Of a DNA stretch of 42,131 nt, positions 6,975 to 15,224 are shown piece after piece. Source of the stretch: Pseudomonas aegrilactucae (GTDB lineage Bacteria > Pseudomonadota > Gammaproteobacteria > Pseudomonadales > Pseudomonadaceae). The notes beneath the pieces were generated by a model. The model was given only the letters and a program-made list of their open reading frames with translations. It was not told the DNA's origin and ran no database searches. The DNA is taken from NCBI RefSeq assembly GCF_019168305.1, contig NZ_JAHTBI010000107.1:1-42131 (forward strand). The letters run 5' to 3'. The number at the start of each line of letters is the position of its first letter. The first letter of the stretch is position 1. The position numbers were made by a program, and so were the translations under genes.

Positions 6975-8882
6975 ATGAACAGCTGGTTTGCCAACATCAG
7001 CGTCAACCTGAAACTTGCCCTGGGCTTCGGCCTGGTGCTGCTGCTGACCGGCCTGCTGGCCCTGACCGGGTGGACCAGCCTGGGCGGGCTGATCGACCGC
7101 AGCAACTGGATGAGTGATATCACCCAGCTCAACAACGAATTGACCGAGCTGCGCGTAGCACGCCTGCAGTACATGATTGCCGACGGCGACGACAAGACCG
7201 CCGCCAACGTGCAGGTCAAGCTCGATGCCTTCATGGCCAAGCAGCAAAAGCTGCTGAACACCTTCAAGAGCCCGGACAACCTCAAGCTGCTGCGTGAGCA
7301 GGAGCAGGTACTGGCGGCCTATCAGGTCTCGCTGAACAAGATGCGCAGCGCCTACACCCAGGGGGCCGAGGCCCGCAAGGCGATGAGCGTGGCAGCCACC
7401 GAGGCGGGCGCCCAGATGGACCGCCTGGTCACCGATACGCTCGCCTCGGCACAGGATGACAACGCCCGCCTGGCGCTGCTCAAGCGCCTGACCGACGTGC
7501 GCCAGGAACTGCTGCTGGCGCGCTTCGAGATGCGCGGCTATATCGCCGACCTCACCCCCGAAACCGAACACAAGGCGGCGCGTCAGCTCGACACTGCGCT
7601 GGCCGCCATTCGCCAGCTCACCGCGGGTGAGTCACGCGCGCAACCGCTCGAAACCGCCGCGCTGCGCTACGGGGATGCGGTACGTGCCTATAAAGCGACC
7701 AACGCCGCCATCGGCGAAGCGCGCAAGGAAATGACCCAGCAGGGCTACGACATCGTGCGCCTGAGCAACGAGCTGTACAGCATCCAGTTGCAACGTCGTG
7801 ACATCGAAAGCAGCCAGGCGCGTACCTGGCAGCTGGCCAGCACCTTGGCAGCCTTGCTCTTCGGCGTACTGGCGGCGGTGATCATCACCCGCCAGATCAC
7901 CCGCCCGCTGCAGGAAACCCTGGCCGTGGTGGAGAAAATCGCCGCCGGCGACCTGACCCAGACGCTGCAGGTCACCCGCCGCGACGAACTCGGCGTGCTG
8001 CAGCAAGGCATCCAGCGCATGGGCTCGACCCTGCGCGACCTGATCAGCGGCATTCGCGACGGCGTGACCCAGATCGCCAGCGCTGCCGAAGAGCTGTCGG
8101 CGGTCACCGAGCAGACCAATGCCGGGGTCAACAGCCAGAAGGTCGAGACTGACCAGGTGGCCACGGCCATGCACGAAATGGCGGCCACCGTGCAGGAAGT
8201 CGCACGCAACGCCGAGCATGCTTCCGAAGCCGCGACCGATGCCGATGGCCAGGCCCGTGCCGGCGACCAGGTGGTGGCGCAGGCCATCGCGCAGATCGAA
8301 CGCCTGGCGGTCGAGGTCAACCGTTCCACCGAAGCCATGGGCCAGTTGCAGCAGGAAAGCCAGAAGATCGGCAGCGTGATGGACGTGATCAAGTCGGTGG
8401 CCGAGCAGACCAACCTGCTGGCCCTCAATGCGGCCATCGAAGCGGCGCGTGCCGGTGAAGCAGGTCGTGGGTTTGCCGTAGTGGCCGATGAAGTGCGCGG
8501 CCTGGCGCAGCGTACACAGAAGTCCACCGAGGAGATCGAGGTGCTGGTGGCGGGCCTGCAAAGCGGTACGCAGCAGGTGGCCAACGTGATGCACGGCAGT
8601 CGCGCCCTGACCGACAGCAGTGTGGAGTTGACGCGCAAGGCCGGTGCCTCGCTGGAGAACATCACCCGTGTGGTGTCGAACATCCAGTCGATGAACCAGC
8701 AGATTGCCGCGGCGGCCGAGCAGCAGAGTGCGGTGGCCGAAGAGATCAGCCGCAGCATCCTGAATGTGCGTGATGTGTCGGAACAGACGGCGGCGGCGAG
8801 CCAGGAAACGGCGGCCTCCAGCGTCGAGCTGGCGCGCCTGGGCAACCAGTTGCAGATGATGGTCAGCCACTTCCGCGTCTGA
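6975..8882 (+). CDS. mcpS: McpS-like methyl-accepting chemotaxis receptor
   Basis: This 635-residue inner-membrane chemoreceptor has TM1 at about 13-33 and an all-helical periplasmic ligand domain at about 34-284, the long HBM (helical bimodular) type. TM2 is at 286-305, HAMP at about 306-358, and a signalling domain carries the conserved tip EQTNLLALNAAIEAARAGEA. Arg60, Arg63 and Arg183 fall where I recall ligand arginines of KT2440 McpS, a receptor for TCA-cycle acids. GGAGG at 6964-6968 sets the start. Its place beside pcaHG matches the KT2440 order as remembered. No CheR-binding C-terminal pentapeptide is present. Confidence 0.88.
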   Translation: MNSWFANISVNLKLALGFGLVLLLTGLLALTGWTSLGGLIDRSNWMSDITQLNNELTELRVARLQYMIADGDDKTAANVQVKLDAFMAKQQKLLNTFKSPDNLKLLREQEQVLAAYQVSLNKMRSAYTQGAEARKAMSVAATEAGAQMDRLVTDTLASAQDDNARLALLKRLTDVRQELLLARFEMRGYIADLTPETEHKAARQLDTALAAIRQLTAGESRAQPLETAALRYGDAVRAYKATNAAIGEARKEMTQQGYDIVRLSNELYSIQLQRRDIESSQARTWQLASTLAALLFGVLAAVIITRQITRPLQETLAVVEKIAAGDLTQTLQVTRRDELGVLQQGIQRMGSTLRDLISGIRDGVTQIASAAEELSAVTEQTNAGVNSQKVETDQVATAMHEMAATVQEVARNAEHASEAATDADGQARAGDQVVAQAIAQIERLAVEVNRSTEAMGQLQQESQKIGSVMDVIKSVAEQTNLLALNAAIEAARAGEAGRGFAVVADEVRGLAQRTQKSTEEIEVLVAGLQSGTQQVANVMHGSRALTDSSVELTRKAGASLENITRVVSNIQSMNQQIAAAAEQQSAVAEEISRSILNVRDVSEQTAAASQETAASSVELARLGNQLQMMVSHFRV

Positions 8883-8908
8883 TGGTTTGCGGTGACTGAG
8901 CGGGCCTC

Positions 8909-8990
8909 TTCGCTGGCAAGCCAGCTCCCACAGGGATTGCCGTGATCTTTGAATCACCGCTACACCTGTGGGAGCTGGCTTGCCAGCGAA
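8909..8990. repeat. REP pair (REPIN-like), inverted copies
   Basis: TTCGCTGGCAAGCCAGCTCC-CACAGG (8909-8934) faces its inverted copy at 8965-8990. It is the same unit as at 70-141, with a 30-bp spacer. It fills the gap between two convergent genes (mcpS and ggt), a typical REP location. Confidence 0.87.
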
Positions 8991-9002
8991 AAGGGGCAGC
9001 GC

Positions 9003-10670
9003 TTACTTGACGACCTGTCCCACCCCGCGCCCACGCGGGTCAGATGCGGTTTCCAGCGCCGCGCCCTTGACCCGGATCGCCTGGATGTCACCCATCTCCC
9101 AACCCTGATCCTCCAGGGTGTAGCCCATCTTCTTAAGCGCTTCTGCCACCTTGCCATTGAGCGGCGCATAGGCGTCGTAGTAGATCGTGTCCTTGGGCAG
9201 CAACTGATGATGCACGCGCTGCGCAGCCACGGCCTTTTCCAGCGGCAGGTCGTAGTCGTACAGGTTATTGAGCACCTGGAAGATCGAGGTGAAGATGCGC
9301 GAACCACCCGGCGTACCCAGCACCAGCGTGACCTGGCCATCGCGTGTCACCAGGCTGGGGCTCATCGACGACAGCATGCGCTTGCCCGGCTCGATGGCAT
9401 TGGCATCGCCCCCAACTACACCGAACGCATTCGCCACCCCGGGCTTGGAACTGAAGTCATCCATCTCGTCGTTGAGCAGGAAGCCTGCGCCCTTGACCAC
9501 CACACCGCTGCCGTAGTCCCAGTTCAGGGTGTAGGTGTTGCTGACCGCGTTGCCCTGCCTGTCGACGATGGAGAAGTGCGTGGTCTGGTGCGGCTCCAGC
9601 CCCGGACGGACCTTTTCGGTCTCGGAAATCGCGCTCGGGTTGACCTCCTGCGCGCGTTTGGCCAGGTAGTCGCTGGCGATCAGTTGCGCCACCGGCACCT
9701 TGGAAAACGCCGGGTCACCCAGGTAGTCGGCACGGTCGGCAAACACGCGTTTCTCGATTTCTGCCAGCAGGTGGATGTAGCGCGCCGAGTTCAGCTCGAC
9801 GCCCTTGAAGTCGGCCGCACGCTGCTCCTTGATGCCCAGCAACTGCGCCAGCGCAATCCCGCCGGAGCTTGGCAGCGGCGCGGTGTAGACCACATTGCCG
9901 CGCCACGCGATGGCCATCGGATCACGCCACACGGCCTTGTAGTCCTTGAGGTCGTCCTTGCTGATCAGGCCCTTGTCGGCCTGCATCTGCGCCACCAGCA
10001 GGTCGGCCGTCCTGCCCTGGTAGAACTCGCTGACACCCTTGTCGGCGATGCGCTCCAGGGTCTGCGCCAGCTCCGGCTGCCTGAACGTCTGGCCGACCTT
10101 CATGCTGCCGAAATAATCGTTGAAGTTGGTGCTGTCCTTGAACAGCCCCAGCGCGTCTTCGCGGTACTGGTACTGCTTGGCGGCAATCTTGAAGCCATTT
10201 TTCGCGTAGCCCACCGCCGGGGTCAGCAATTCGGCCCAGGGCAGCTTGCCGAACTTCTGGTGCGCCTCCCACAACCCCATCACGGTGCCCGGCACACCGG
10301 CGGCGCGCGCACCCACCAGGCTCAGGTTCTCGACGATCTCGCCCTTGTCGTCCAGGTACATGGTGCGGCTGGCGGCCTTTGGCGCCACTTCGCGGTAGTC
10401 GAGGAAGTACGGCTTGCCGTCCATGTACAGGGTCATGAAACCGCCGCCGCCGATGTTGCCGGCTTCGGGGTAGGTCACCGCCAGGGTGAAGGCAGTCGCC
10501 ACGGCGGCGTCGACCGCGTTACCGCCCTTCTTGAGGATATCGGCGGCGACCTGTGCACCATATTGATCGGGAGCGGCAACCGCGCCGCCCTCCAGGGTCA
10601 CGGCGTAGGCCGACGAACTGGCGAGTATCGCGGCGCCCAGGCTCAGGGTTCGGAACATCACAACGCGCAT
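9003..10670 (-). CDS. ggt: Gamma-glutamyltransferase precursor
   Basis: This 555-residue periplasmic Ntn-hydrolase cleaves or transfers the gamma-glutamyl group of glutathione. Residues 1-23 form a signal peptide (FRTLSLGAAILASSSAYA). The self-cleavage site is at Thr363 in TTHFSIVDRQGNAVSNTYTLN, the new N terminus of the small subunit. Other conserved parts are NIGGGGFM, PLPSSGGIALAQLL and a C-terminal LGTPGGSRI. An AAGGAAG ribosome site lies just before ATG 10670. It stands as a single leftward gene, with the LysR gene 80 bases upstream on the same strand. Confidence 0.95.
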   Translation of the reverse strand: MRVVMFRTLSLGAAILASSSAYAVTLEGGAVAAPDQYGAQVAADILKKGGNAVDAAVATAFTLAVTYPEAGNIGGGGFMTLYMDGKPYFLDYREVAPKAASRTMYLDDKGEIVENLSLVGARAAGVPGTVMGLWEAHQKFGKLPWAELLTPAVGYAKNGFKIAAKQYQYREDALGLFKDSTNFNDYFGSMKVGQTFRQPELAQTLERIADKGVSEFYQGRTADLLVAQMQADKGLISKDDLKDYKAVWRDPMAIAWRGNVVYTAPLPSSGGIALAQLLGIKEQRAADFKGVELNSARYIHLLAEIEKRVFADRADYLGDPAFSKVPVAQLIASDYLAKRAQEVNPSAISETEKVRPGLEPHQTTHFSIVDRQGNAVSNTYTLNWDYGSGVVVKGAGFLLNDEMDDFSSKPGVANAFGVVGGDANAIEPGKRMLSSMSPSLVTRDGQVTLVLGTPGGSRIFTSIFQVLNNLYDYDLPLEKAVAAQRVHHQLLPKDTIYYDAYAPLNGKVAEALKKMGYTLEDQGWEMGDIQAIRVKGAALETASDPRGRGVGQVVK

Positions 10671-10750
10671 GAAAGCTTCCTTGGTGTTGTTTTCGTTGAA
10701 CAGTCATTAAGACGCATGCCCCGGGACTTTTCAAACACCGCGCGAGGCAT

Positions 10751-11647
10751 TCAGCAGGCGTAGACCGAGAGCTTCTGCTGGATGAAATCGAGAAAGCACT
10801 GGATGCGCAGGGCCAGCTGCGAGTTGCGGTAGTACACCGCGTGAATCGGTTGGCGGTAGCCACTGTTGGCCTCGGCCAGCAGCACCTGCAGGCGCCCGGC
10901 GCGCACATCGTCGTGGGTCATGAAGTGCGACAGGCAGGCGATGCCTTCACCGGCGATCGCCAACTGGCGCAAGGTCTCGCCGCTGGAGGCGCTCAGGGCA
11001 GGAGTGATCGAATAACGATCACCCTCGCGGTGGCGCAGCGGCCAGTGGTTGAGGGTATCGGTCTGGGTGAAACCCAGCAGTGAATGCGCGGCCAGCGCCT
11101 GTACCTGCTGCGGTGTACCGTGGCGTGCCAGGTACGCAGGGCTGGCCAGGATGTGCAACGGGCTGCAGCCCAGCGAGCGGGCGTGCAGGCTGGAGTCGGC
11201 CAGTTCGCCGATGCGGATGGCGATATCGGTGCTCTGTTCGAGCAGGTCGATGATCAGGTCGTCGGTGTTCAGCTCCAGCTGGATATCCGGGTACAACCGG
11301 CGAAATTCGCCCACCCACGGCACGATGGCGTGCAGCATGAACGGCGCAGCGGCATTGACCCGCAAGCGCCCGGCAGGCGTCTGGTGATGCTGGCTGAGGC
11401 GCTCTTCGAGCTCGTCCATCTGCTGCAGGATGGCCTTGGCGCGCTCGAAGAAATAGCGCCCCTCCTCGGTCAGGTCCATGCGCCGCGTGGTGCGGTTGAT
11501 CAACGTGGTGCCCAGCTTGGCCTCCAGCCGCGACAGGCTGCGGCTGATCGCCGAGGGCGTCTGAGCGCCCTGTTCGGCGGCGGCGGAAATCGAGCCGCAC
11601 TCGATCACCGAGACGAACATCTGCAATTCATCGGACCTGGCTTTCAC
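10751..11647 (-). CDS. LysR-family transcriptional regulator
   Basis: This 298-residue protein has an N-terminal HTH (SISAAAEQGAQTPSAISRSLSRLEAKLG) followed by INRTTRRMDLTEEG and a substrate-binding-like effector domain (about 90-295). It belongs to the CrgA-like group. It lies between ggt and the MdaB-like gene, all leftward, 67 bases after the MdaB stop. A role in controlling the MdaB-like reductase is plausible from position only. Confidence 0.92.
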   Translation of the reverse strand: MKARSDELQMFVSVIECGSISAAAEQGAQTPSAISRSLSRLEAKLGTTLINRTTRRMDLTEEGRYFFERAKAILQQMDELEERLSQHHQTPAGRLRVNAAAPFMLHAIVPWVGEFRRLYPDIQLELNTDDLIIDLLEQSTDIAIRIGELADSSLHARSLGCSPLHILASPAYLARHGTPQQVQALAAHSLLGFTQTDTLNHWPLRHREGDRYSITPALSASSGETLRQLAIAGEGIACLSHFMTHDDVRAGRLQVLLAEANSGYRQPIHAVYYRNSQLALRIQCFLDFIQQKLSVYAC

Positions 11648-11714
11648 GGCTGTTCCTTGAGGGGGCGATCAGCCGTGATAGATAGCCGCTTGGCCTGCCT
11701 TGCGCAACCTTTCA

Positions 11715-12305
11715 TCAGGCCCCGATCCGGAAAACCCGGGCCAGGTGCTGCTCGTAGGCGGCCACGGCAGCCTCGACGTCGGGGTTCTTCATCACGTCGG
11801 TGGCCAGGTAGGTCGGCAGGCCGCTCATGCCCAGGAACTGGTTGGCCTTGTGGAACGGGAAGTACACCGCGTCCACGCCCTTGCCTTCGAAGAACTGGCC
11901 CGGCGCGTCAAACGCCTCCTGCGGTGCATTCCAGGTCAGCGACAGCATGTACTGCCTGCCCTGGATCAGGCCACCGCTGCCATATGTGCGCGATGCATCG
12001 GTACGGCTGCGCCCGTCACTGGCGTAGAGGCTGCCGTGGCCGGCGGTGAACACTTCGTCCAGGTACTGCTTGACGGTCCAGGGCGCACCCATCCACCAGC
12101 CCGGCATCTGGTAGACGATCACGTCGGCCCAGAGGAATTTCTGCACTTCTTCGGCGTTGTCGTAGCCGCCATCGATATAGGTGCTCTTGACGTCGAAACC
12201 GGCACGGTCCAGAAACGCCAGCGCGGTCTCGTGCAGGGTTTCGTTCAGGCGGCCATCGGAGTGGGCGAACTGCTTGCCGCCGTTGAGCAACAGGATCTTC
12301 TTCAT
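11715..12305 (-). CDS. mdaB: MdaB-type NAD(P)H quinone oxidoreductase
   Basis: This 196-residue flavodoxin-like reductase probably transfers two electrons from NAD(P)H to quinones with FAD. Family landmarks are LLLNGGKQFAHSDGRLNETL near the N terminus, DVIVYQMPGWWMGAPWTVKQYLDEV in the middle and MLSLTWNAPQEAF. Three start codons are possible (12317, 12308, 12305). 12305 is preferred because GAGG lies 6 bases before it, whereas no ribosome site precedes 12317. It is divergent from the YgiN-like monooxygenase gene; in E. coli the equivalents mdaB and ygiN form one operon. Confidence 0.88.
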   Translation of the reverse strand: MKKILLLNGGKQFAHSDGRLNETLHETALAFLDRAGFDVKSTYIDGGYDNAEEVQKFLWADVIVYQMPGWWMGAPWTVKQYLDEVFTAGHGSLYASDGRSRTDASRTYGSGGLIQGRQYMLSLTWNAPQEAFDAPGQFFEGKGVDAVYFPFHKANQFLGMSGLPTYLATDVMKNPDVEAAVAAYEQHLARVFRIGA

Positions 12306-12461
12306 CATTTGCCTCATCTGGAGTTCGGTACGATGGCGGCAGATTAATCAGTTCAGCGCAGCCGAATAAGCCATCGGCAGGCAAAAGGCTTTTGACCAAA
12401 AAGCACGAATAGGCACCTTATTATTGAAATAAAATTGACCACACTGTCACAGGAGCCTTCC

Positions 12462-12776
12462 ATGAGCGAACCCTACGGTTTCATCCTCAACGCCAAGACC
12501 CGTCCCGAAAAAGCCGAGGCGTTCGAAGCACTGTTTCGCGCCTATGTCGAGCCCAGCCGTGCCGAGCCAGGCTGTATCGAGTACCACATGCTGCGCGACC
12601 GGCAGGACCCGAGCCTGTTCATCTTCTACGAGGTCTGGGCCAGCAAGGCGGCGCTGGACGTGCACTCGGCGTTGCCGCACATGCAACAGTTCGCCGAGCA
12701 GCGCATGGAGTACCTGGAGCGTGACTTCGATATCCAGCTGATCGAGATGCTCAGCGCCTCCTCGGCTAGCCGTTGA
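12462..12776 (+). CDS. Antibiotic biosynthesis monooxygenase (ABM/YgiN-like) protein
   Basis: This 104-residue single ABM domain has a ferredoxin-like fold and probably dimerises. It carries the typical pattern LNAKTRPEKAEAFEALFRAYVEPSRAEPGCIEYHMLRDRQDPSLFIFYEVW. AGGAG at 12451-12455 marks ATG 12462. Related proteins such as YgiN act on quinols without a cofactor, which would pair with the divergent MdaB-type reductase in a quinone cycle. Its 3' end overlaps the convergent transporter gene by 11 bases. Confidence 0.85.
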   Translation: MSEPYGFILNAKTRPEKAEAFEALFRAYVEPSRAEPGCIEYHMLRDRQDPSLFIFYEVWASKAALDVHSALPHMQQFAEQRMEYLERDFDIQLIEMLSASSASR

Positions 12777-13539
12777 GCAACAGGTGCGCGCCAAGCAGCC
12801 CAAGGCCGATGAAAAAGCAGCGCTTGAACAGCGCGGCACTGATGCGCTGACGCAGCCACTGCCCCAGCAGCATGCCCAGCAATGCCGGCGCCAGCACCAG
12901 CAGCGAGGCCCCCAGCGCCTCGCCGCCCAGCACGCCCTGGCCGGCCAGCCCCATGGCCAGCGCCAGGGTCGAGACGCTGAACGCCAGGCCCAGCGCCTGT
13001 ACCATCTGATCCCGGTTCAGGCCCAGCGCCTGCAGGTAGGGCACCGCCGGGATCACGAACACGCCGGTGGCGGCGGTGATGATACCGGTCACCAGACCGC
13101 TCAGCGGGCCCAGCCAGGGTTCGTGCCGGGCGGCCAGGTGCAGGCCGGGATGGCACAGGCCGTACAGCGCATACACCAGCAAGGCCCCACCCAGTGCATG
13201 GACGGCCCACGCACCGCTGTCGATACCCAGCCAGGCACTGCCCAGCAGGGTGCCGATGAAGATCATCACCAGCAGGGGCCACAGCCGGCGCAGCAGCGCC
13301 CCCAGATGGCCACCCGCAGCCAGCTGCCACAGGTTGGTCAGGGCGGACGGCACGATCAGCAGCGCCGCTGCCTGTGCCGGGGGCATAGCCAGCCCCAGCA
13401 ACCCCATCGCCACCGTCGGCAGGCCCAGGCCGATGACGCCCTTGACCGCCCCGGCCAGCACGAAGGTGATCACCACCAGCAGCGACAGCGCCGGGCCGAT
13501 ATCCTGATAGACGCCGAGAAAGGTATTCATGGCACTCAT
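12766..13539 (-). CDS. TSUP (TauE/SafE) family membrane transporter
   Basis: This 257-residue, very hydrophobic protein has about eight predicted membrane segments. It shows the TSUP pattern of two half-domains: GAVKGVIGLGLPTVAMGLLG near residue 30 and GLVTGIITAATGVFVIPAVPYLQALGL near 150. The family exports or imports sulfonates, sulfite and other organic anions across the inner membrane. The substrate here is unknown. It is divergent from the LysR gene at 13609 with 69 bases between the starts, so that LysR is its likely regulator. A second start, ATG 13530, is possible. Confidence 0.85.
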   Translation of the reverse strand: MSAMNTFLGVYQDIGPALSLLVVITFVLAGAVKGVIGLGLPTVAMGLLGLAMPPAQAAALLIVPSALTNLWQLAAGGHLGALLRRLWPLLVMIFIGTLLGSAWLGIDSGAWAVHALGGALLVYALYGLCHPGLHLAARHEPWLGPLSGLVTGIITAATGVFVIPAVPYLQALGLNRDQMVQALGLAFSVSTLALAMGLAGQGVLGGEALGASLLVLAPALLGMLLGQWLRQRISAALFKRCFFIGLGLLGAHLLLNG

Positions 13540-13608
13540 GCTGCCCTGCCCGCGCGCACCTGACCATCTGCCATATACTGAGCCAGACTATTGCCCAGGC
13601 AGAGGCTG

Positions 13609-14547
13609 ATGCATTTCGACCTGATCGACCTTCGACTGTTCCTGCACTCCGTCGAGTGCGGCAACATCACCGCCGGCGCCCAGCGCAGCCACCTCTCGCT
13701 GCCCGCCGCCAGCGCGCGTATCCGTGCCATGGAACACTCGCTGGGCACGCCGTTGCTGCAACGCAATCGACGTGGCGTGCAACCGACGCCGGCCGGCCAG
13801 GCGCTGGTGCAGCATGCGCGCCAGATCGGCCAGCAGGTCGAGCGCCTGCAGTTCGACCTGGCCCAGTACGCCCAGGGCCTGCAAGGCCAGGTGCGCCTGC
13901 TGTGCAATACCGCCGCGCTGACCGAGTACCTGCCCGAACTGCTGGCCGCGTTTCTGGCCCGGCACCCGGCCATCGATGTGGAGGTGGTCGAGCTGCCCAG
14001 CCTGCGCATCGTGCAGGCGATCACCCAGGGCGAGGCGGACCTGGGCATCATTTCCAATGCCGTGGCCAGCGAGCACCTGCAGACGGCGCCGTTTCGCGAT
14101 GATCCGCTGGTGCTGATCATGGCGCCGGATCACCCCCTGGCCACGCGTCTCCAGGTACGCTTTACCGACACCCTGGAGCACGGCCATGTCGGCCTGCAGG
14201 CAGACAGCGCGCTGGCCCTGCACCTGGAGGAACAGGCCCTGCACCTGGGCCGCCGCCTGCAGGTGCGGGTGCGCGCCGACGGCTTCGACGGGGTGATCCG
14301 CATGGTCGCGCATGGCGCGGGGCTTGGCATCGTGCCACTGGCCGCGGTGCAGCGCTGGCAGGGGCTGCTGGCGTTGCACAGCGTGGCGCTGGGCGAACCC
14401 TGGGCCCGGCGCCAGCTGCACCTGTGCAGCCGCAATTTTTCTGCGCTTGCCGGGCACACGCGCACACTTCTGGAAAGCTTGTCCATGGCGGCTATTGCCC
14501 CGGCAGGGGCAATCCACCCACAATCGCTTTCGCGCACGCCTATGTAA
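13609..14547 (+). CDS. LysR-family transcriptional regulator
   Basis: This 312-residue protein has an HTH near residues 18-45 (GNITAGAQRSHLSLPAASARIRAME) and an effector domain with DLGIISNAVASEHL and GAGLGIVPLAAVQR. ATG 13609, preceded by AGAGG at 13601-13605, is used instead of the in-frame TTG at 13591. It is divergent from the TSUP transporter, the usual layout of a LysR gene and its target. The lipid operon starts 42 bases after its stop on the same strand, so read-through into that operon is possible. Confidence 0.91.
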   Translation: MHFDLIDLRLFLHSVECGNITAGAQRSHLSLPAASARIRAMEHSLGTPLLQRNRRGVQPTPAGQALVQHARQIGQQVERLQFDLAQYAQGLQGQVRLLCNTAALTEYLPELLAAFLARHPAIDVEVVELPSLRIVQAITQGEADLGIISNAVASEHLQTAPFRDDPLVLIMAPDHPLATRLQVRFTDTLEHGHVGLQADSALALHLEEQALHLGRRLQVRVRADGFDGVIRMVAHGAGLGIVPLAAVQRWQGLLALHSVALGEPWARRQLHLCSRNFSALAGHTRTLLESLSMAAIAPAGAIHPQSLSRTPM

Positions 14548-14588
14548 CAAGCAATGACATGCAACCGCGCCGTAAAGGGAGTTTTACC

Positions 14589-15194
14589 GTGCCGTCGATC
14601 TACCAGCTCAAACCCCGTTTCCAGGCGCTGTTGCGCCCGATGGTCAAGCGCCTGTACGAGCGTGGTATCACCGCCAACCAGGTGACCCTGGCCGCCGCCG
14701 GAGTCAGCCTGCTGCTTGGCGTGCTGCTGGCCGCAACGCCACAGACCACCTGGCTGTTCGCCCTGGTGCCGGCCTGGATGGTGCTGCGCATGGCGCTGAA
14801 TGCCATCGACGGCATGCTGGCACGCGAGTTCGGCCAGCAGTCGCGCCTGGGCGCCTACCTCAATGAACTCTGTGACCTGATCGCCGACGCCGCACTGTTC
14901 CTGCCGTTTGCCCTGCTGCCGGGCGTGTGGCCGGGGCTGGTGGTGGTCGTGGTGCTGACCGCGCTGGTCAGCGAGTACGCCGGTGTAATGGGCCCGCTGG
15001 TCGGCGCAGAGCGTCGCTATGACGGCCCCATGGGCAAGAGCGACCGCGCCTTCGTGTTCGGCGTACTGGGGGCCGGCGTTGCCGCTGGCCTGCTGAGCGC
15101 GGCCTGGCTCAACGGCGTGCTGCTGGTGGTACTGCTGCTATCGCTCTATACCCTCTACAACCGGGTCAGCCGCGGCCTGGCGCAAACCCGCTGA
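14589..15194 (+). CDS. ynbA: CDP-alcohol phosphatidyltransferase, YnbA-like
   Basis: This 201-residue inner-membrane protein is of the family that joins a CDP-activated lipid to an alcohol head group. The signature NAIDGMLAREFGQQSRLG-AYLNELCD sits at residues 71-96. Relative to the usual D-x2-DG-x2-AR-x8-G-x3-D-x3-D motif, the first and third Asp are Asn (Asn71, Asn92), while Asp74 and Asp96 remain. As I recall E. coli YnbA shares this pattern, so it looks like a subfamily trait. GTG 14589 is chosen because AGGGAG lies 7 bases upstream; ATG 14559 has no ribosome site. It is the first gene of the lipid operon. Confidence 0.83.
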   Translation: MPSIYQLKPRFQALLRPMVKRLYERGITANQVTLAAAGVSLLLGVLLAATPQTTWLFALVPAWMVLRMALNAIDGMLAREFGQQSRLGAYLNELCDLIADAALFLPFALLPGVWPGLVVVVVLTALVSEYAGVMGPLVGAERRYDGPMGKSDRAFVFGVLGAGVAAGLLSAAWLNGVLLVVLLLSLYTLYNRVSRGLAQTR

Positions 15195-15224
15195 AACCCT
15201 TTGTGCCCGATAAGGATATTTGCC

